Shown in pieces: positions 12,601-21,499 of a DNA stretch of 64,000 nt. Position numbers and translations under genes: made by a program. The notes beneath the pieces are model-generated. The model was not told the origin of the DNA. It did not search any database and saw only the letters and a program-made list of their open reading frames with translations. The DNA is taken from positions 17,203,501 through 17,267,500 of the forward strand of contig NC_073356.2 in the NCBI RefSeq assembly GCF_027580225.2, given 5' to 3'. The stretch is from Misgurnus anguillicaudatus. Its lineage: Eukaryota; Chordata; Actinopteri; Cypriniformes; Cobitidae. Every line of letters begins with the position of its first letter. Positions within the stretch are counted from its first letter, which is position 1.

Positions 12601-13147
12601 TCCTAGCAACCACTTAGCAATGCCTTAGCAACCACAAAGACCACTTTAGCAATCGCATAGCACTGCCCTAGCAACCACCAAGAACAACATAGCTACCACT
12701 TAACAATGCCCTAGCAACCACCAAGAAGACTCTAGCAATCATATAGTGATGCCCTAGCAACCACCCAGAACAAGCTATCAACAACATAGCAATGCCCTAG
12801 CAACCACCAAAAAAAACCTCTAACAATTGCATAGCAATGCCCCAGCAACCACCTGTAACAGCCTAGCAACCACTTTGCAATGTCTTAGCAACGATCCAGA
12901 ACACCCTAGCAACCACATAGCTTTTTCATTTTGAAAAATGTAAAGCACTTTTTCCTGTAATGCTTTTCTCTCCTTTTGTCATAAATTCTCATAACCTTTG
13001 CATTGGCAGGATGGCACACTGTACCATGTTCAGACTCAGCTGTGTGTCGAAGCAGTGGACCGGACAGACTCCGGGAACCCCGGACCCGCTCTCCGAGCCT
13101 GCTCGGACTCTGCTTTCCAGAAATGGTTTTTTGAAGAAAAAGCATAA
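577..13147 (+). CDS. galnt12: Polypeptide N-acetylgalactosaminyltransferase 12, C-terminal six coding exons (partial)
   Basis: Joined exons 577-694, 1076-1252, 5775-5906, 8634-8747, 9282-9437 and 13010-13147 stay open for 277 residues and end at TAA 13145-13147. Family role (known): Golgi type II membrane enzyme that transfers GalNAc from UDP-GalNAc to Ser/Thr, starting mucin-type O-glycans. Visible: the [11 protein letters not shown] and [11 protein letters not shown] segments of the Gal/GalNAc-transferase motif, IWQCGG, the SHVGHIF stretch and YSR of the catalytic domain, then a linker ([11 protein letters not shown]) and a ricin-type lectin domain with [16 protein letters not shown] and FQKWFF as its three QxW-like repeats. 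All five introns end on codon boundaries except the one before the first exon here, which enters with one spare base. Exons 1 to about 4 are outside the window. GALNT12 fits better than GALNT4 or GALNT6 from remembered C-terminal sequence and from the neighbouring gabbr2; the subtype is inference, the family is certain. Confidence 0.9.
695..1075 (+). other. galnt12 intron between exons a and b
   Basis: A GT-AG intron of 381 bp. I see no repeat or regulatory signal that I can name in it. Confidence 0.85.
1076..1252 (+). CDS. galnt12: galnt12 internal exon b (end of catalytic domain)
   Basis: Acceptor ...tgatcag before 1076, donor gtacgc at 1253. 59 codons from [20 protein letters not shown] to HRSPLARL, phase 0 at both ends. 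Includes conserved Cys, the VGH histidine region and YSR of the GalNAc-transferase catalytic fold. Confidence 0.93.
2782..4184. mobile_element. hAT-like non-autonomous element with nested foldback
   Basis: The left end CAGTCCCTCCAGAAA and right end TTCTGGAAGGACTG are inverted repeats. Both flanks contain CAAAGC, compatible with a decayed 8-bp target duplication. The subterminal parts (gattatgcgatcgcatgattc; gcaatttcatcgcataaaattgc) look like the zebrafish-type CAGTCCCTCCAGAA hAT elements I know of; that family link is from memory. A second element occupies 3062-3987. No transposase is visible. Confidence 0.6.
3062..3987. mobile_element. Foldback element with perfect 21-bp ends
   Basis: Positions 3062-3082 and 3967-3987 are exact reverse complements (core GGGTGATTCTCACGAAA). 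The element lies inside the hAT-like element 2782-4184. Its interior carries a TCATTACCGCAA-type motif in both orientations (about 3254, 3406, 3588 and 3789). No coding capacity. The superfamily is unknown. Confidence 0.65.
4273..5009. mobile_element. TTAA-flanked long foldback MITE (about 330-bp arms)
   Basis: The ends AGGGATACTCCAGCC and GGCCTGGAGTA are inverted and flanked by TTAA at 4269-4272 and 5010-5013. The two halves are imperfect reverse complements over roughly 330 bp each. For example, ccccatgatttactcacc near 4303 pairs with ggtgagtaaatcatgggg near 4967, and ccaagatgacgtcat near 4678 pairs with atgacaccatcttgg near 4595. Non-coding. Confidence 0.8.
5775..5906 (+). CDS. galnt12: galnt12 internal exon c (catalytic-lectin linker)
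   Basis: Acceptor ...atttcag before 5775, donor gtaagg at 5907. 44 codons, [18 protein letters not shown] through [16 protein letters not shown], phase 0 at both ends. The FGDVTER...L.C..F.W(Y/F)LEN..PE...PEDRPG pattern is typical of the stretch between catalytic and lectin domains. Confidence 0.94.
6252..7341 (+). mobile_element. hAT element with BED-finger remnant and 8-bp TSD
   Basis: The ends TAGGGGTGGCACGGTTCA and TGAACCGTGCCACCTCTA are flanked by perfect direct repeats TTGTTTAG (6244-6251 and 7342-7349), the 8-bp signature of hAT transposition. Subterminal repeats of the cggttcgg/ccgaacc type are present. A short open frame at 6445-6651 contains [13 protein letters not shown], like the start of a ZBED/hAT BED domain, but the CxxC..H..H finger that should follow is absent. 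The copy is therefore a non-autonomous derivative. Confidence 0.88.
6445..6651 (+). pseudogene. hAT transposase N-terminal (BED domain) remnant
   Basis: A 68-codon open frame inside the hAT copy. Residues around [13 protein letters not shown] and VTYDDSGNK match the segment before the zinc-binding cysteines of hAT/ZBED BED fingers (family knowledge). The frame then diverges ([11 protein letters not shown]) and stops; no RNase H-like core or dimerisation domain follows. A dead gene fragment, not a host gene. Confidence 0.6.
7829..8124. mobile_element. hAT-type palindromic MITE
   Basis: The ends GGGTTGCATAAC and ATTATGCAACCC are inverted, and the flanks carry ACTATGCA(T) at 7821-7829 and 8125-8133. 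The arms include agaataaaagttt...catcatatatgtg and its complement. The interior is AT-rich microsatellite-like. Non-coding. Confidence 0.75.
8634..8747 (+). CDS. galnt12: galnt12 internal exon d (start of ricin-type lectin domain)
   Basis: Acceptor ...ctttag before 8634, donor gtaaat at 8748. 38 codons from [18 protein letters not shown] to [10 protein letters not shown], phase 0 at both ends. Encodes the alpha repeat of the beta-trefoil, with the CxD (CFD) and CHGxGxNQ elements. Confidence 0.94.
8748..9281 (+). other. galnt12 intron between exons d and e
   Basis: A GT-AG intron of 534 bp. No repeat or regulatory element recognised. Confidence 0.8.
9282..9437 (+). CDS. galnt12: galnt12 internal exon e (lectin domain)
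   Basis: Acceptor ...atgaaag before 9282, donor gtgaga at 9438. 52 codons from [16 protein letters not shown] to EDQKFIFRE, phase 0 at both ends. Holds the beta repeat ([16 protein letters not shown]). Confidence 0.94.
9438..13009 (+). other. galnt12 last intron
   Basis: A GT-AG intron. 9438-9917 shows nothing recognisable. About 9918-12920 is a hierarchical tandem array listed separately. 12921-13009 is the ordinary acceptor region. Confidence 0.8.
9918..12920 (+). repeat. 43-bp minisatellite with higher-order organisation
   Basis: About 70 tandem units with a 43-bp period; each starts near ctagcaaccaccaagaa and ends near atagtgatgcc. Unit types alternate in blocks. A variant beginning ctagcaacgaccc recurs at 10753 and 10968 (215 bp, five units). 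The block marked by atacaatatcaacaacatag recurs at 11221, 11802 and, with one change, 12522 (581 and 720 bp apart). Nearly every unit contains CCTAGCAAC. The + strand is A/C-rich and G-poor. It lies wholly in the last galnt12 intron. Confidence 0.95.
13010..13147 (+). CDS. galnt12: galnt12 terminal coding exon
   Basis: Acceptor ...cattggcag before 13010. 45 codons plus [21 protein letters not shown] to [10 protein letters not shown]. Encodes the gamma repeat ([18 protein letters not shown]). It is separated from exon e by a 3.6-kb intron made mostly of a tandem array. The open frames seen on the other strand and in other phases here are shadows. Confidence 0.93.
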   Translation, partial: DGTLYHVQTQLCVEAVDRTDSGNPGPALRACSDSAFQKWFFEEKA

Positions 13148-16100
13148 CAGAGGTCCTCTCAACATCTTTCACCTGAGATACAGAGGGCATTTCATATCGG
13201 CAGCTCCCACAAAGTTTATTGACCATTCCTGTCTGTTAGTGCTTTATAGTGCCTACATGAGTAATACAACACAGACTGTATGAATTAAATCAAGGGATAT
13301 TTAATATATTTCAGCAATTCACTTTTATTTCTTTCTTTTTTTGGATCGTACATCAGAATCTATTCCTTGGAGTCTCTATTCATTCCATTTTAGTACATTT
13401 TAAAAACACTTCGCTCATTGTCGGTCTCTGGTGGAATGAAAAAGCACAATTGTTGCACGAGCTGGTACATGAAGTTATTTTGAGATGTTTACTTACTAGT
13501 GCGTTATTCATTCCTCCTGTTTAACTATTATTTATTTAACATTTGAACACATCTATTGTGTCTTTAGTTTTGCATAGTTTTGTATAAACCATACACCTCT
13601 GTAATCTGGTTTCTAAGTCAGATGCTCCTTGCACTTATTTTTGGACGAGTCCATGTTCTTCATGGCCACTAGATGGTGCCAAATCCTCTTTTTAACTGGA
13701 CGTCCTGTGGTGTCCTCCATCTTCTTTCATGACTTGGTACGAGTGTCTGTAATTTCATTAGATCTCTATGCTGTGATTGAAATGCTTGTAAAGATGTTAC
13801 TCATACAGTATGTGTGTGCAAGTGTTTGAAAACTCTTGTAGTCATTCACCTGCTATTGAAAATGGGGTGTTGATTATTTGAGGACAATTAAATAGAGATA
13901 TAAATGTCCTAATAGATACTAAATTGTAATACTTATTTTTAGTTGAAGAGAAAACGATGCTGAAAATATATATATTTTATTATGTAGATACAAACCTTGT
14001 ATGCAATTATGACCATGGGTCAATGTCTAAAAATGATGTCATTTTGTTAACTTATCTCTCATGGTTATTTATTACATCTGTTAATAATGATATGGATGTT
14101 GTTGAAGATCTAAAATGTGCCTTTTGGGTGACTGTTAATGAAGTTTATGTAATTTCATCAGTTGAAAATATTGTTAATGATTAAATATATAGTTTATATT
14201 AACATTTTAATTATGATTGAGAACCTGAACATTGTCATGAGGCAAATTTGTTTACTTAGATTAACAATTGAGAGCATGTGAAATTCAATACCGGACAGAT
14301 GTTTGCAGGTTCTGCAAAGATAAGGAGGTTTAGAGATTAAGATCGATGGGTTTTAATGGGAGTTCATTGTGTTTGCACTGGTTGACTTTTTCTTGTCTGT
14401 CAAAGCCTTAAAATGAATGGGGTTGGGATGTTTAAAGAGCTGGATGTGTCATCTTGAATGGACAAAAGTCCTATTTAAATCATTTTGTTGCTCATACATA
14501 GCCTAAATATCTATGGTAGTGCTAATTTTATAATAAAAGTAAAATATGGAAAACGACACATTCTTAATAAAAATGTGGTTTAAGTTCTAAAACATAAGAG
14601 AAGATTTGTATATTAACTGTTTCAGTACTGCCCCTAATAGTGTCCCAACAATATAAATGGCCAAATGCACTGCATTGTTATGAGTTATACATTATTTTAC
14701 TTTATATTTTGCAATGCAATTTTTTAACCATATCAATGCTGCAAGTAAACTTCAGGTACATTTATGCTGTTATACAAGTGACCTTATATCAGTCTTTCTT
14801 GTGTTTTGTTAATGCATTTGTGTTTATCTATTTTCTAACTTAACATGAATTTAAATTGGACAGATTTTGCTAGGGCTGCAATTCAGATTTGTTTACCATA
14901 AAACTGCTGGTTTTTACTGATAAAAATAAAGCCAAATAACATCTCAAATGTGTGCATGGTTTTAATTCGAGGTAAATATATTCATCACGTCATCTTTACG
15001 CAATATCGCTCCTTTAAAAGACACGTAATATTTGCCTTGGCTATCTTTTCTCCAAGTTGGTTACTGGGAAAAATAAGACGCTTGAAACGTTTCCTTTATA
15101 CACCACTAATCGTATCACCTCCAAATCATTTATTTAAACACAGAGAGAGAAAATCGAGGTGTCTTTGGCAGTGCCGATCTGATAGGCTTGAAGATGCGCA
15201 GCTGAGTTTGAGGAAGCGTTCGCGCCAAGACGCTCCTCAGCGTGCGCTCTGCCCCGCAGTCATTCTCAATTACTCATTCATGATGTGCGTATGTTTGATA
15301 TTTCACACTGTTCGTGGGTCTCTTTTGTATGGTGTCATCTGCTTCACGCTCCGGTGTCAGGATTGGGATTAGTGTGAAACACTTGGAAAACAGGGTCACA
15401 GTGTTTCTTCTTCTTGAATCGCTGTGGAAAACCATCTTTCTTGCATCCGTGAAACTTTTTCTTCTGCGATGTGTGTGTAGTCACACGGCCAAATGGGATA
15501 ACGACCGCGTCACTTTTTAGCTTAAGAAAGGGGCATTAAATATTGAAATGATCTCTCTATGTTGAAAACGGCTCTCACCTCCTTGTGATGCATTTGGGAT
15601 CTTAGATATGAAGGCAGCTCGCTCGCCCACGTTCCATGTGTTGCTTAACAAGGTCTCACTGAATACTCGAGCTTCTTTTCAGAGATGGAAATAAGCTGGA
15701 GTTGGCAAAGAAAGATGAAAATGACACTGACAGATATACACAATCGATTTCTACACTTTCTGTCGAACCAGCGACTGCTGCATGGTGTACAAGCCTGAAT
15801 AGAACACCATCCTCAACATTTTTGTTTTTTCCATTCAGGTTTAGAGGTAAAATAGGATAGGCCTACATATATCCACTTTATTCGTTTTTTTTATTAAGTC
15901 AAATAGATGTTGATGAAAATTGCACAGAAAAATTGCAAATATTACACTAATATAAGCTGCATTTCAATACGAAGGTTTTAGGGGTGTCCAATCTTTTTCC
16001 TACCAAGGGCCAAATATCAAACCGTGGGCCAAAAGTAAATGTTGCTGTGTTAAATTAAAATTAAAGTTGCCCTGATTCTCATAATGTATAATTTTCTAAT

Positions 16101-16650
16101 ATTTAAAAAAGAAATAAGCAAACATTACTCTGTTCATGCATAACTAATGAATTTCATTTTCTACTGTTGTAAAAAGAAATCATTTTGCTAATCGTTTTAA
16201 ATTTCCTTTTGTCTGTGTGCCACTGCCTCAACCTCTCCATTATTGTACTACCAGAGTTTGTTGAGTTTCATGATGCATGCTGCTATACAACTTCAAGTAT
16301 GCATGTACATTAAAAAAATATTCACTTTAATTCCTTGGATTTAATTGCAATTTACATTTTTGTAATGTAAAATAAAACAAAAAATGTAAAATTTTACAAA
16401 ATGAATTAAAAATGAATTAAAAAATGAAAATGAATTTAATGAGAAATATGAAAATCTTCGTCAATGACGTTTATCCTTTTTCCTTATATCACATGGAGTG
16501 ACAGGCCAAATTCATTGACAGGCCAGGTCATTGCGGGTCAACAAAAATTGTTAAAATTTTTAATAATTTTTTGACAAATGAAATTAGGCATCAAAAACAC
16601 ATTTATAAGCTAATAATACAAATTTAAAACCTTAATTAAAAGAAAGAGCA
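13148..16650 (+). other. galnt12 3' UTR and downstream intergenic DNA
   Basis: The 3' UTR starts after TAA at 13147. Possible polyadenylation signals are ATTAAA at 13887 and AATAAA at 14532 and 14925; which is used cannot be told. About 15140-15260 is locally CpG-rich without a supported gene. 15970-16550 holds pieces of a repeat (ggtgtccaatctttttcctaccaagggcc; gacaggccaaattcattgacaggcc). No other gene is supported. Confidence 0.6.
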
Positions 16651-16794
16651 CATTGTAAAAAGTGAAAAGTTGGATCAACTTTAAAAAATTACTTCAATTG
16701 GTAACTTAAAAAAAAAAAATTGGAAAAAATATTTTTAAGGTGTTACCAATTGAAGTAATTTTTAAGTTAATCCAACTTTTCACTTTTTACAGTG
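16651..16794. mobile_element. Palindromic MITE with CACTGTAAAAAGTG-type ends
   Basis: cattgtaaaaagtgaaaagttggat at the left pairs with atccaacttttcactttttacagtg at the right. The arms continue through acttcaattggtaac and gttaccaattgaagt. Hairpin-forming and non-coding. Confidence 0.8.
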
Positions 16795-16968
16795 CATAAT
16801 ATTCCCAGTTTAAAATCTATTTGTAGTAGAACTGTAAAAAAAGTTCAACTTTAAAAAGTATGTTTTCAGGTTGTTAAAAATGTTGAGTTAATTACATTTA
16901 AAAACATATTAGTTGGCTTTTTTTACTTTTTTCAGTTGACTAAAATTTTTAAGTTTAAATTAACTTAA

Positions 16969-17282
16969 AGCAACACCGAAGAGTTTTTTTACCTTAAAAT
17001 AACATTTCCAAAAAAGTTTCAGTCGTTCATCCAATCGAAACAGGGTGAACGGCACTTTCACATTCGCTTTGCAGCCCTCTATCGGCCAAAACCGCACTAA
17101 AGAAGTTTCCAACCGTCGGGTAGTGGTCCTGTAGTTCGAGTGAAAACTACAAAAACTTGCTTTACGGCAGACCTACAATCCAATCAGAGCCAGCTATGCT
17201 GCAGTATTTACGACAGTGGTAATGAACAATTACGCTTCCAACCTGTAGGGGGAGCGAAGAGCAAAAACTCTTTAGTGTTGCT
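16969..17282. mobile_element. TTAA-flanked MITE
   Basis: The ends AGCAACACCGAAGAGTTTTT and AAAAACTCTTTAGTGTTGCT are inverted and flanked by TTAA at 16965-16968 and 17283-17286. It sits inside AT-rich repeat DNA (16830-17360). No coding capacity. Confidence 0.8.
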
Positions 17283-18572
17283 TTAAAATTTTAAGGCAAC
17301 CAGGCAACTTACTTTTTTAAGTTTAAACACCTTTTGTTGACTAAATATATAAATTAGCCTTAATTTGATACACTGGGGGTCCTTTCTCCTTCTAAATATC
17401 CATTAAGAGGTCCTTTGCATAAAAAAAGGTTGAAGACCTCTGCTTTAGAGGGATTTGGGGTATGCTCGGCGAAAAGTTGCTTATTAAAACAAACAAACAA
17501 ACAAACAAAAAACATTATGTCACAGTTAAGTGTACTATAGTACGGTTTAAGGTCTTTTTGGTATCTTCTATAATTACAAATAAAAACCATTCTGGTTCTT
17601 TTGTAAGCATTAAACAAAGAAGAATTGTAATTTACAATTACAGAATTGAATTTTGTTTCTACATTGTAAAAGTTAAAGAGTGAACTTGAGTTTGGTCATT
17701 AATGAAGCAATTGTATGCCAGGAACTTTTTCATTTTAATGTTACCTGTTATGGCTCCTGACCAAGCTTTTTACAGTATATGACTGACTACTGATGGGATT
17801 TTATGTATAATTTAACTTCCTCTGGGCTTGTATTCTGTATATTTCACTCTCTATTTTTCTCTTTCTCACCTGTCACTCTCTCAGCACTTGAGCTAATAAA
17901 TAGAAAACGCATTCTTTTACATAATTATTACGAACTATATCCATTTTAAATTGCAATTTAACTAATTTGCATTCGTCAGTTAAACTTGGACACAGTTTTG
18001 CACCAGTTTTCTCAACATTATTTTCGACTTGTTTTATTCACTTGATTTATTTATGGACAATTGCCTTTACTTGCCTCTGCCATTTCTTTCTCCTGTCTGA
18101 CTTAAAGCTTGACATCTTTCAACTGCTCCATCTAAAATGCCCTGTCTTGGAAACACAGCCTTTATGGACGCTGATGGCAGACATCCTACAGAGAAAGTTA
18201 ACAGCATAACTCTCTCATCTGTTCCTCTGTGATTTGAGGTGATGGTAAAAGTTGCTCATACAGGGAACTAACAGACTCAAACAATGAAATAAATGCATTG
18301 TTGTTACTTGCATTGCTCTTTTTACTTTTTTATTGAGAATGGTTGGACAAGTTTCAAATAGGCATACTGTAGTGATATGTAAATGTGGGCAGTAATATAA
18401 TCATAAATGTGGGTTTCTGACAGCAAACTATTTTTTATTAATAAAGTTAATAAGAAGAAAGTTAATAAAGCTTATAATAAGCCAATGTTGCAGTCAGATT
18501 AGCATCAAATTTCACAAACCTCTGCTTCATTTCTAGGATTGTCATTGTACATTGATTTGAATGGTTTTTAGG
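17283..18572. other. Intergenic DNA
   Basis: AT-rich, with an end of a dispersed repeat near 17360-17455 (aaaggttgaagacctctgctttag) and a short (aaac)n run near 17490. No gene is supported. Confidence 0.6.
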
Positions 18573-18688
18573 TAGTGTTGTAGTCAAGACCATGCACCTA
18601 AACCAAGACCAGAGTGTGTCGAGTCTAAGACAAAACCAAGACTTTGGAGGGTTGAGACTGAGTAACGACCAAGACGAGACCAACACTC
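18573..18688. mobile_element. Short hAT-like MITE fragment (TAGTGTTG ends)
   Basis: Begins TAGTGTTGTAGTCAAGACCA and ends GACCAACACT, the same ends as the hAT at 19877-21123, with aagacc-type subterminal repeats. No target duplication is evident. Confidence 0.6.
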
Positions 18689-18775
18689 CTCAAATTCATA
18701 TGGAAGATCCACAAAACCTTAAAGCTCTAAATTCATAATTAAACAACAATGAAATATCATTGCAGAGGTAAAATT

Positions 18776-18970
18776 TTTTAAAGTGTTTTGGCCATTTTTC
18801 CTTTATTTGAACAATGAGTAAAGAGAGAACAGGAAAGTACAGTAAGGAGAGAGGGGTATGGGTTCGGCAAATGACCACGAGCCAGGAATCGAACTTGGGT
18901 AGCCGGAAGTGCGAAAGCACCACATGTTGGAACGCTGCCCAGTACACCATCGGCTCCAACGCAGAGGAAT
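18776..18970 (-). mobile_element. tRNA-derived SINE, minus strand
   Basis: Read on the minus strand, it has a tRNA-like head with an A-box-like GGTGTACTGGGC near 18946 and a B-box AAGTTCGATTCC near 18885. A body rich in ctctctcc follows, then a tail containing AATAAAGG and aaaaatggcc near 18790. This is the usual layout of tRNA-derived fish SINEs. It is not a functional tRNA gene, because anticodon and acceptor stems do not pair. Confidence 0.7.
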
Positions 18971-19049
18971 TTTCCTTTGTTTTCTTTGAGCAAACAAACA
19001 CTATGAAGCTAATATGGATTTGTTCAGAGCTATTTTCAGAGTCCAAAAC

Positions 19050-19318
19050 TAAAAAAACTGTAGGTGTGAGCAAAAATGTGCCATTTTTGGGAGTGTCCTT
19101 TAAATGCAAATGAGTTGATCTCTGCACTAAATGGCAGTGCTGTGGTTGGATAGTGCAGATTTAGGGGTGGTATTATCTCCTTCGTTTTTTCACATGCTTG
19201 CAGAAAATGGTTTACCAAAAAGTTACTGGGTTGTTCTTTTACACATTTTCTAGGTTGATAGAAGCACTGGGGACCCAATTATACACGGAAAAAGTCAGAT
19301 TTTCATGATATGTCTCCT
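19050..19318 (-). mobile_element. TTAA element (family B), partial inverted copy
   Basis: The right end reads catgatatgtctcct followed by TTAA (19319-19322). The body (tgcagatttaggggtgg, actgggttgttc, acattttctaggttgatagaagcactgggg) is the reverse complement of 19868-21499 and 63731-64000. Confidence 0.7.
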
Positions 19319-19876
19319 TTAATAATGTTCACAAATAATTAAGCAATGCACCAGCATTTAAGAATATCCTAGCAGCTGTGGTCTTGACTGTTTGACAAAT
19401 AAGACACCAGGGGACAACAAAACCAATCACAAGTTGCATGTGTATATTTGTGGCAATAGCCAACAATATGTTGTATGGGTCAAAATGATCATTTTTTATG
19501 CTATAAATGATTAAGATATTACAGATCATGTTCCATAAAAATATTTTGTAAATTTCCTACCGTAAATATATCCAAAATTTATTTATCATCATTAGTAAGG
19601 TGTTGCTAAGGACATCATTTAGACAACTTCAAAGGCAATTTTCTCAATATTTTGATTTTTTTGCACCTTCAGATTTTCAACATTTATTTGTATCTCGACC
19701 AAATAGTGTTGTTAAATATGTTGAGTCCTATCCTAACAAACCATACATCAATGGAAAGCTTATTTATTCAACTTTCAGATGATGTATAAATCTCAATAAA
19801 AAAAGACCCTTATGGTTGGTTTTCACAAATGTGGTCGAGACAGACACAAGCCCAGAAACACACTTAAAGGGGACAT

Positions 19877-21123
19877 TAGTGTTGTAGTTCTCGAAACCGG
19901 TCTCAAGACCACTTTTTAAAGGTCTTGGTCTCGTCTTGGAATCGACCGCATTTTTACTCAGTCTCGTCTCAGACAAAGAGGACTGAATTTTATTTCAAGA
20001 CCGGTCCAGACCACAACTGATGGCACATCACAAATTTATTTTTTTATCATTAATTTTATGCATTTTATTCAGGTTTGGCATATGATGTTGGCATTGTTTA
20101 AGCATTTTTTAAATTTCTCCCAATGACAATTTTTTCTAATTTTATTATTAAAAACACCTGCATTGTGTTAAGTGATGGCAAGCCATGGAAAGACAGTTCA
20201 TGAATAAATGGTTAATTTCAGCTCTTTAGTGTTTGTTCACTTTTATTTGCTTATAGACAAAGATAAATTCCCACATATCTGCAATGCCTTTGATTTTTAT
20301 TTTTATAAAATTGCCTATTTTATCAACTTCTCTGATGGCACTTGCACTGGTCTTGGTCTTGACTTGGTCTCTGTCATGGGCTTGCCAGATCTTTTGTACT
20401 AGACTCAGGTCTGAGTGTATCTGGCAAGACCATGACAGTACTATGTTCTGTGTGGGAGCATGTGGAGGCATATAGTTGTGTGGCTTCCACATGTTCCCAG
20501 TGTTTTGTGGCTGTCATGGTCTTGCCTGACCTTGGTTATTATCCAGGTCGGATGTTAGTGGGCAAGACTATGGCAGCATTGTGTTTACGTGGGAACACAT
20601 GTGTTTTCACATCATGTATGTGTGTCACGTGTTCCCAGTGTCTTGTCACTTTTACCCTACTCCCTTATGTACTCGTGTCTTACGTGATTAATTATGCACC
20701 TGTTCCCCATTGATGTGCTGTCTATTTAATGCCCTCGTGTTCTCTGTGTGGTGTGCGTGCGTTGTTGAAGTTTAGTGTTTCATGGATCTCGAGTGCTTTG
20801 TACCAGTTCCTGTTTTGTGTTCCATCACAGTCTTTGGTTTGTGTTTTATCACAGTCTTTAGTTGATTTGTTATCCTTTGTTTTACCCCCACGTGGGTGTT
20901 TCTGTTCTTATTTGTAAATAAATTCATAGTTATATTTTTGTACATCTTTACGTTTGGGTTCTCCTTTTGTTTTCCACTTCCCGGTGTTTAACCGGTCGTG
21001 ACAGTCTCGGCCTGTCTTGGTCTTGACTTGGTCTCGACCCTTTAAAGTCTTGGTCTTGTCTTAGTCTTGGCCTGTCTTGGTCATGACTTGGTTTTGGTTT
21101 AGATGGTCTTGACTCCAACACTA
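19877..21123. mobile_element. hAT element with 8-bp TSD, host of a solo LTR
   Basis: The ends TAGTGTTGTAGT and GACTCCAACACTA are flanked by perfect GGGGACAT repeats (19869-19876, 21124-21131). The subterminal DNA is full of cttggtct/agaccaag repeats. Without the solo LTR the hAT is about 610 bp, non-autonomous. Confidence 0.88.
20372..21003 (+). mobile_element. Solo LTR (632 bp) with 5-bp TSD
   Basis: Starts TGTCATGG and ends CGTGACA, i.e. TG...CA with a short TGTCA/TGACA inverted end. It is flanked by GTCTC at 20367-20371 and 21004-21008. An AATAAA-containing tract (taaataaattc) lies near 20915. A 5-bp duplication and this size fit a gypsy/ERV-type LTR left by recombination; no internal gene remains. 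Orientation is inferred from the poly(A)-signal-like site. Confidence 0.82.
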
Positions 21124-21499
21124 GGGGACATATCATGAAAATCTGACTTTTCCATGTTAAGTGCTATAATTAGGTTTTACCAACCTAGAAAATGTGAAAA
21201 ACATCAACCCAGTAACTTAAATCATTCTCTGCAAGCACGTGAAAAAATAGGTCATTCAATTTGTCTCCCCTTGTGATGTCATTTAATCTGCACTATCCAT
21301 ATAGTGCAGAGATCAGCTCAATTGCATTTTAAAGGACACGCCCAAAAAGGGCACATTTTGCTCACACCTACAAAGTGGCAATATTAACATGTTACAATAA
21401 ATGATCTGTGGAATATTTTAAGCTAAAACTTCACGTATGTACTCTGGGGACAACAAATATTTATTTTACATCTTAAAAAAGTATTGTGAAATGTCCCCT

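Larger units (their letters stand above)
19868..21499 (+). mobile_element. TTAA element (family B) split by a hAT that carries a solo LTR
   Basis: The left end AGGGGACAT at 19868 and right end atgtccccT at 21499 are flanked by TTAA (19864-19867, 21500-21503). The hAT at 19877-21123 interrupts it eight bases in. The remaining body (21132-21499) matches the other family B copies. Confidence 0.82.

Noticed and set aside
9918..12920. CRISPR-like appearance of regular 43-bp repeats
   Set aside because: There are no unique spacers: the whole unit is repeated. The host is a vertebrate. It is a minisatellite.
12906..13283. Two long open frames (106 and 107 codons) over the last galnt12 exon
   Set aside because: They are antisense and out-of-phase shadows of the real exon, run into the minisatellite or 3' UTR, and show no domain.
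18860..18965. Possible tRNA gene on the minus strand
   Set aside because: It has A- and B-box-like motifs but no proper cloverleaf, and is followed by a SINE body and AATAAA-type tail.
20372..21003. Endogenous retrovirus with genes
   Set aside because: Only one LTR is present, with a 5-bp duplication on both sides; no internal region remains.
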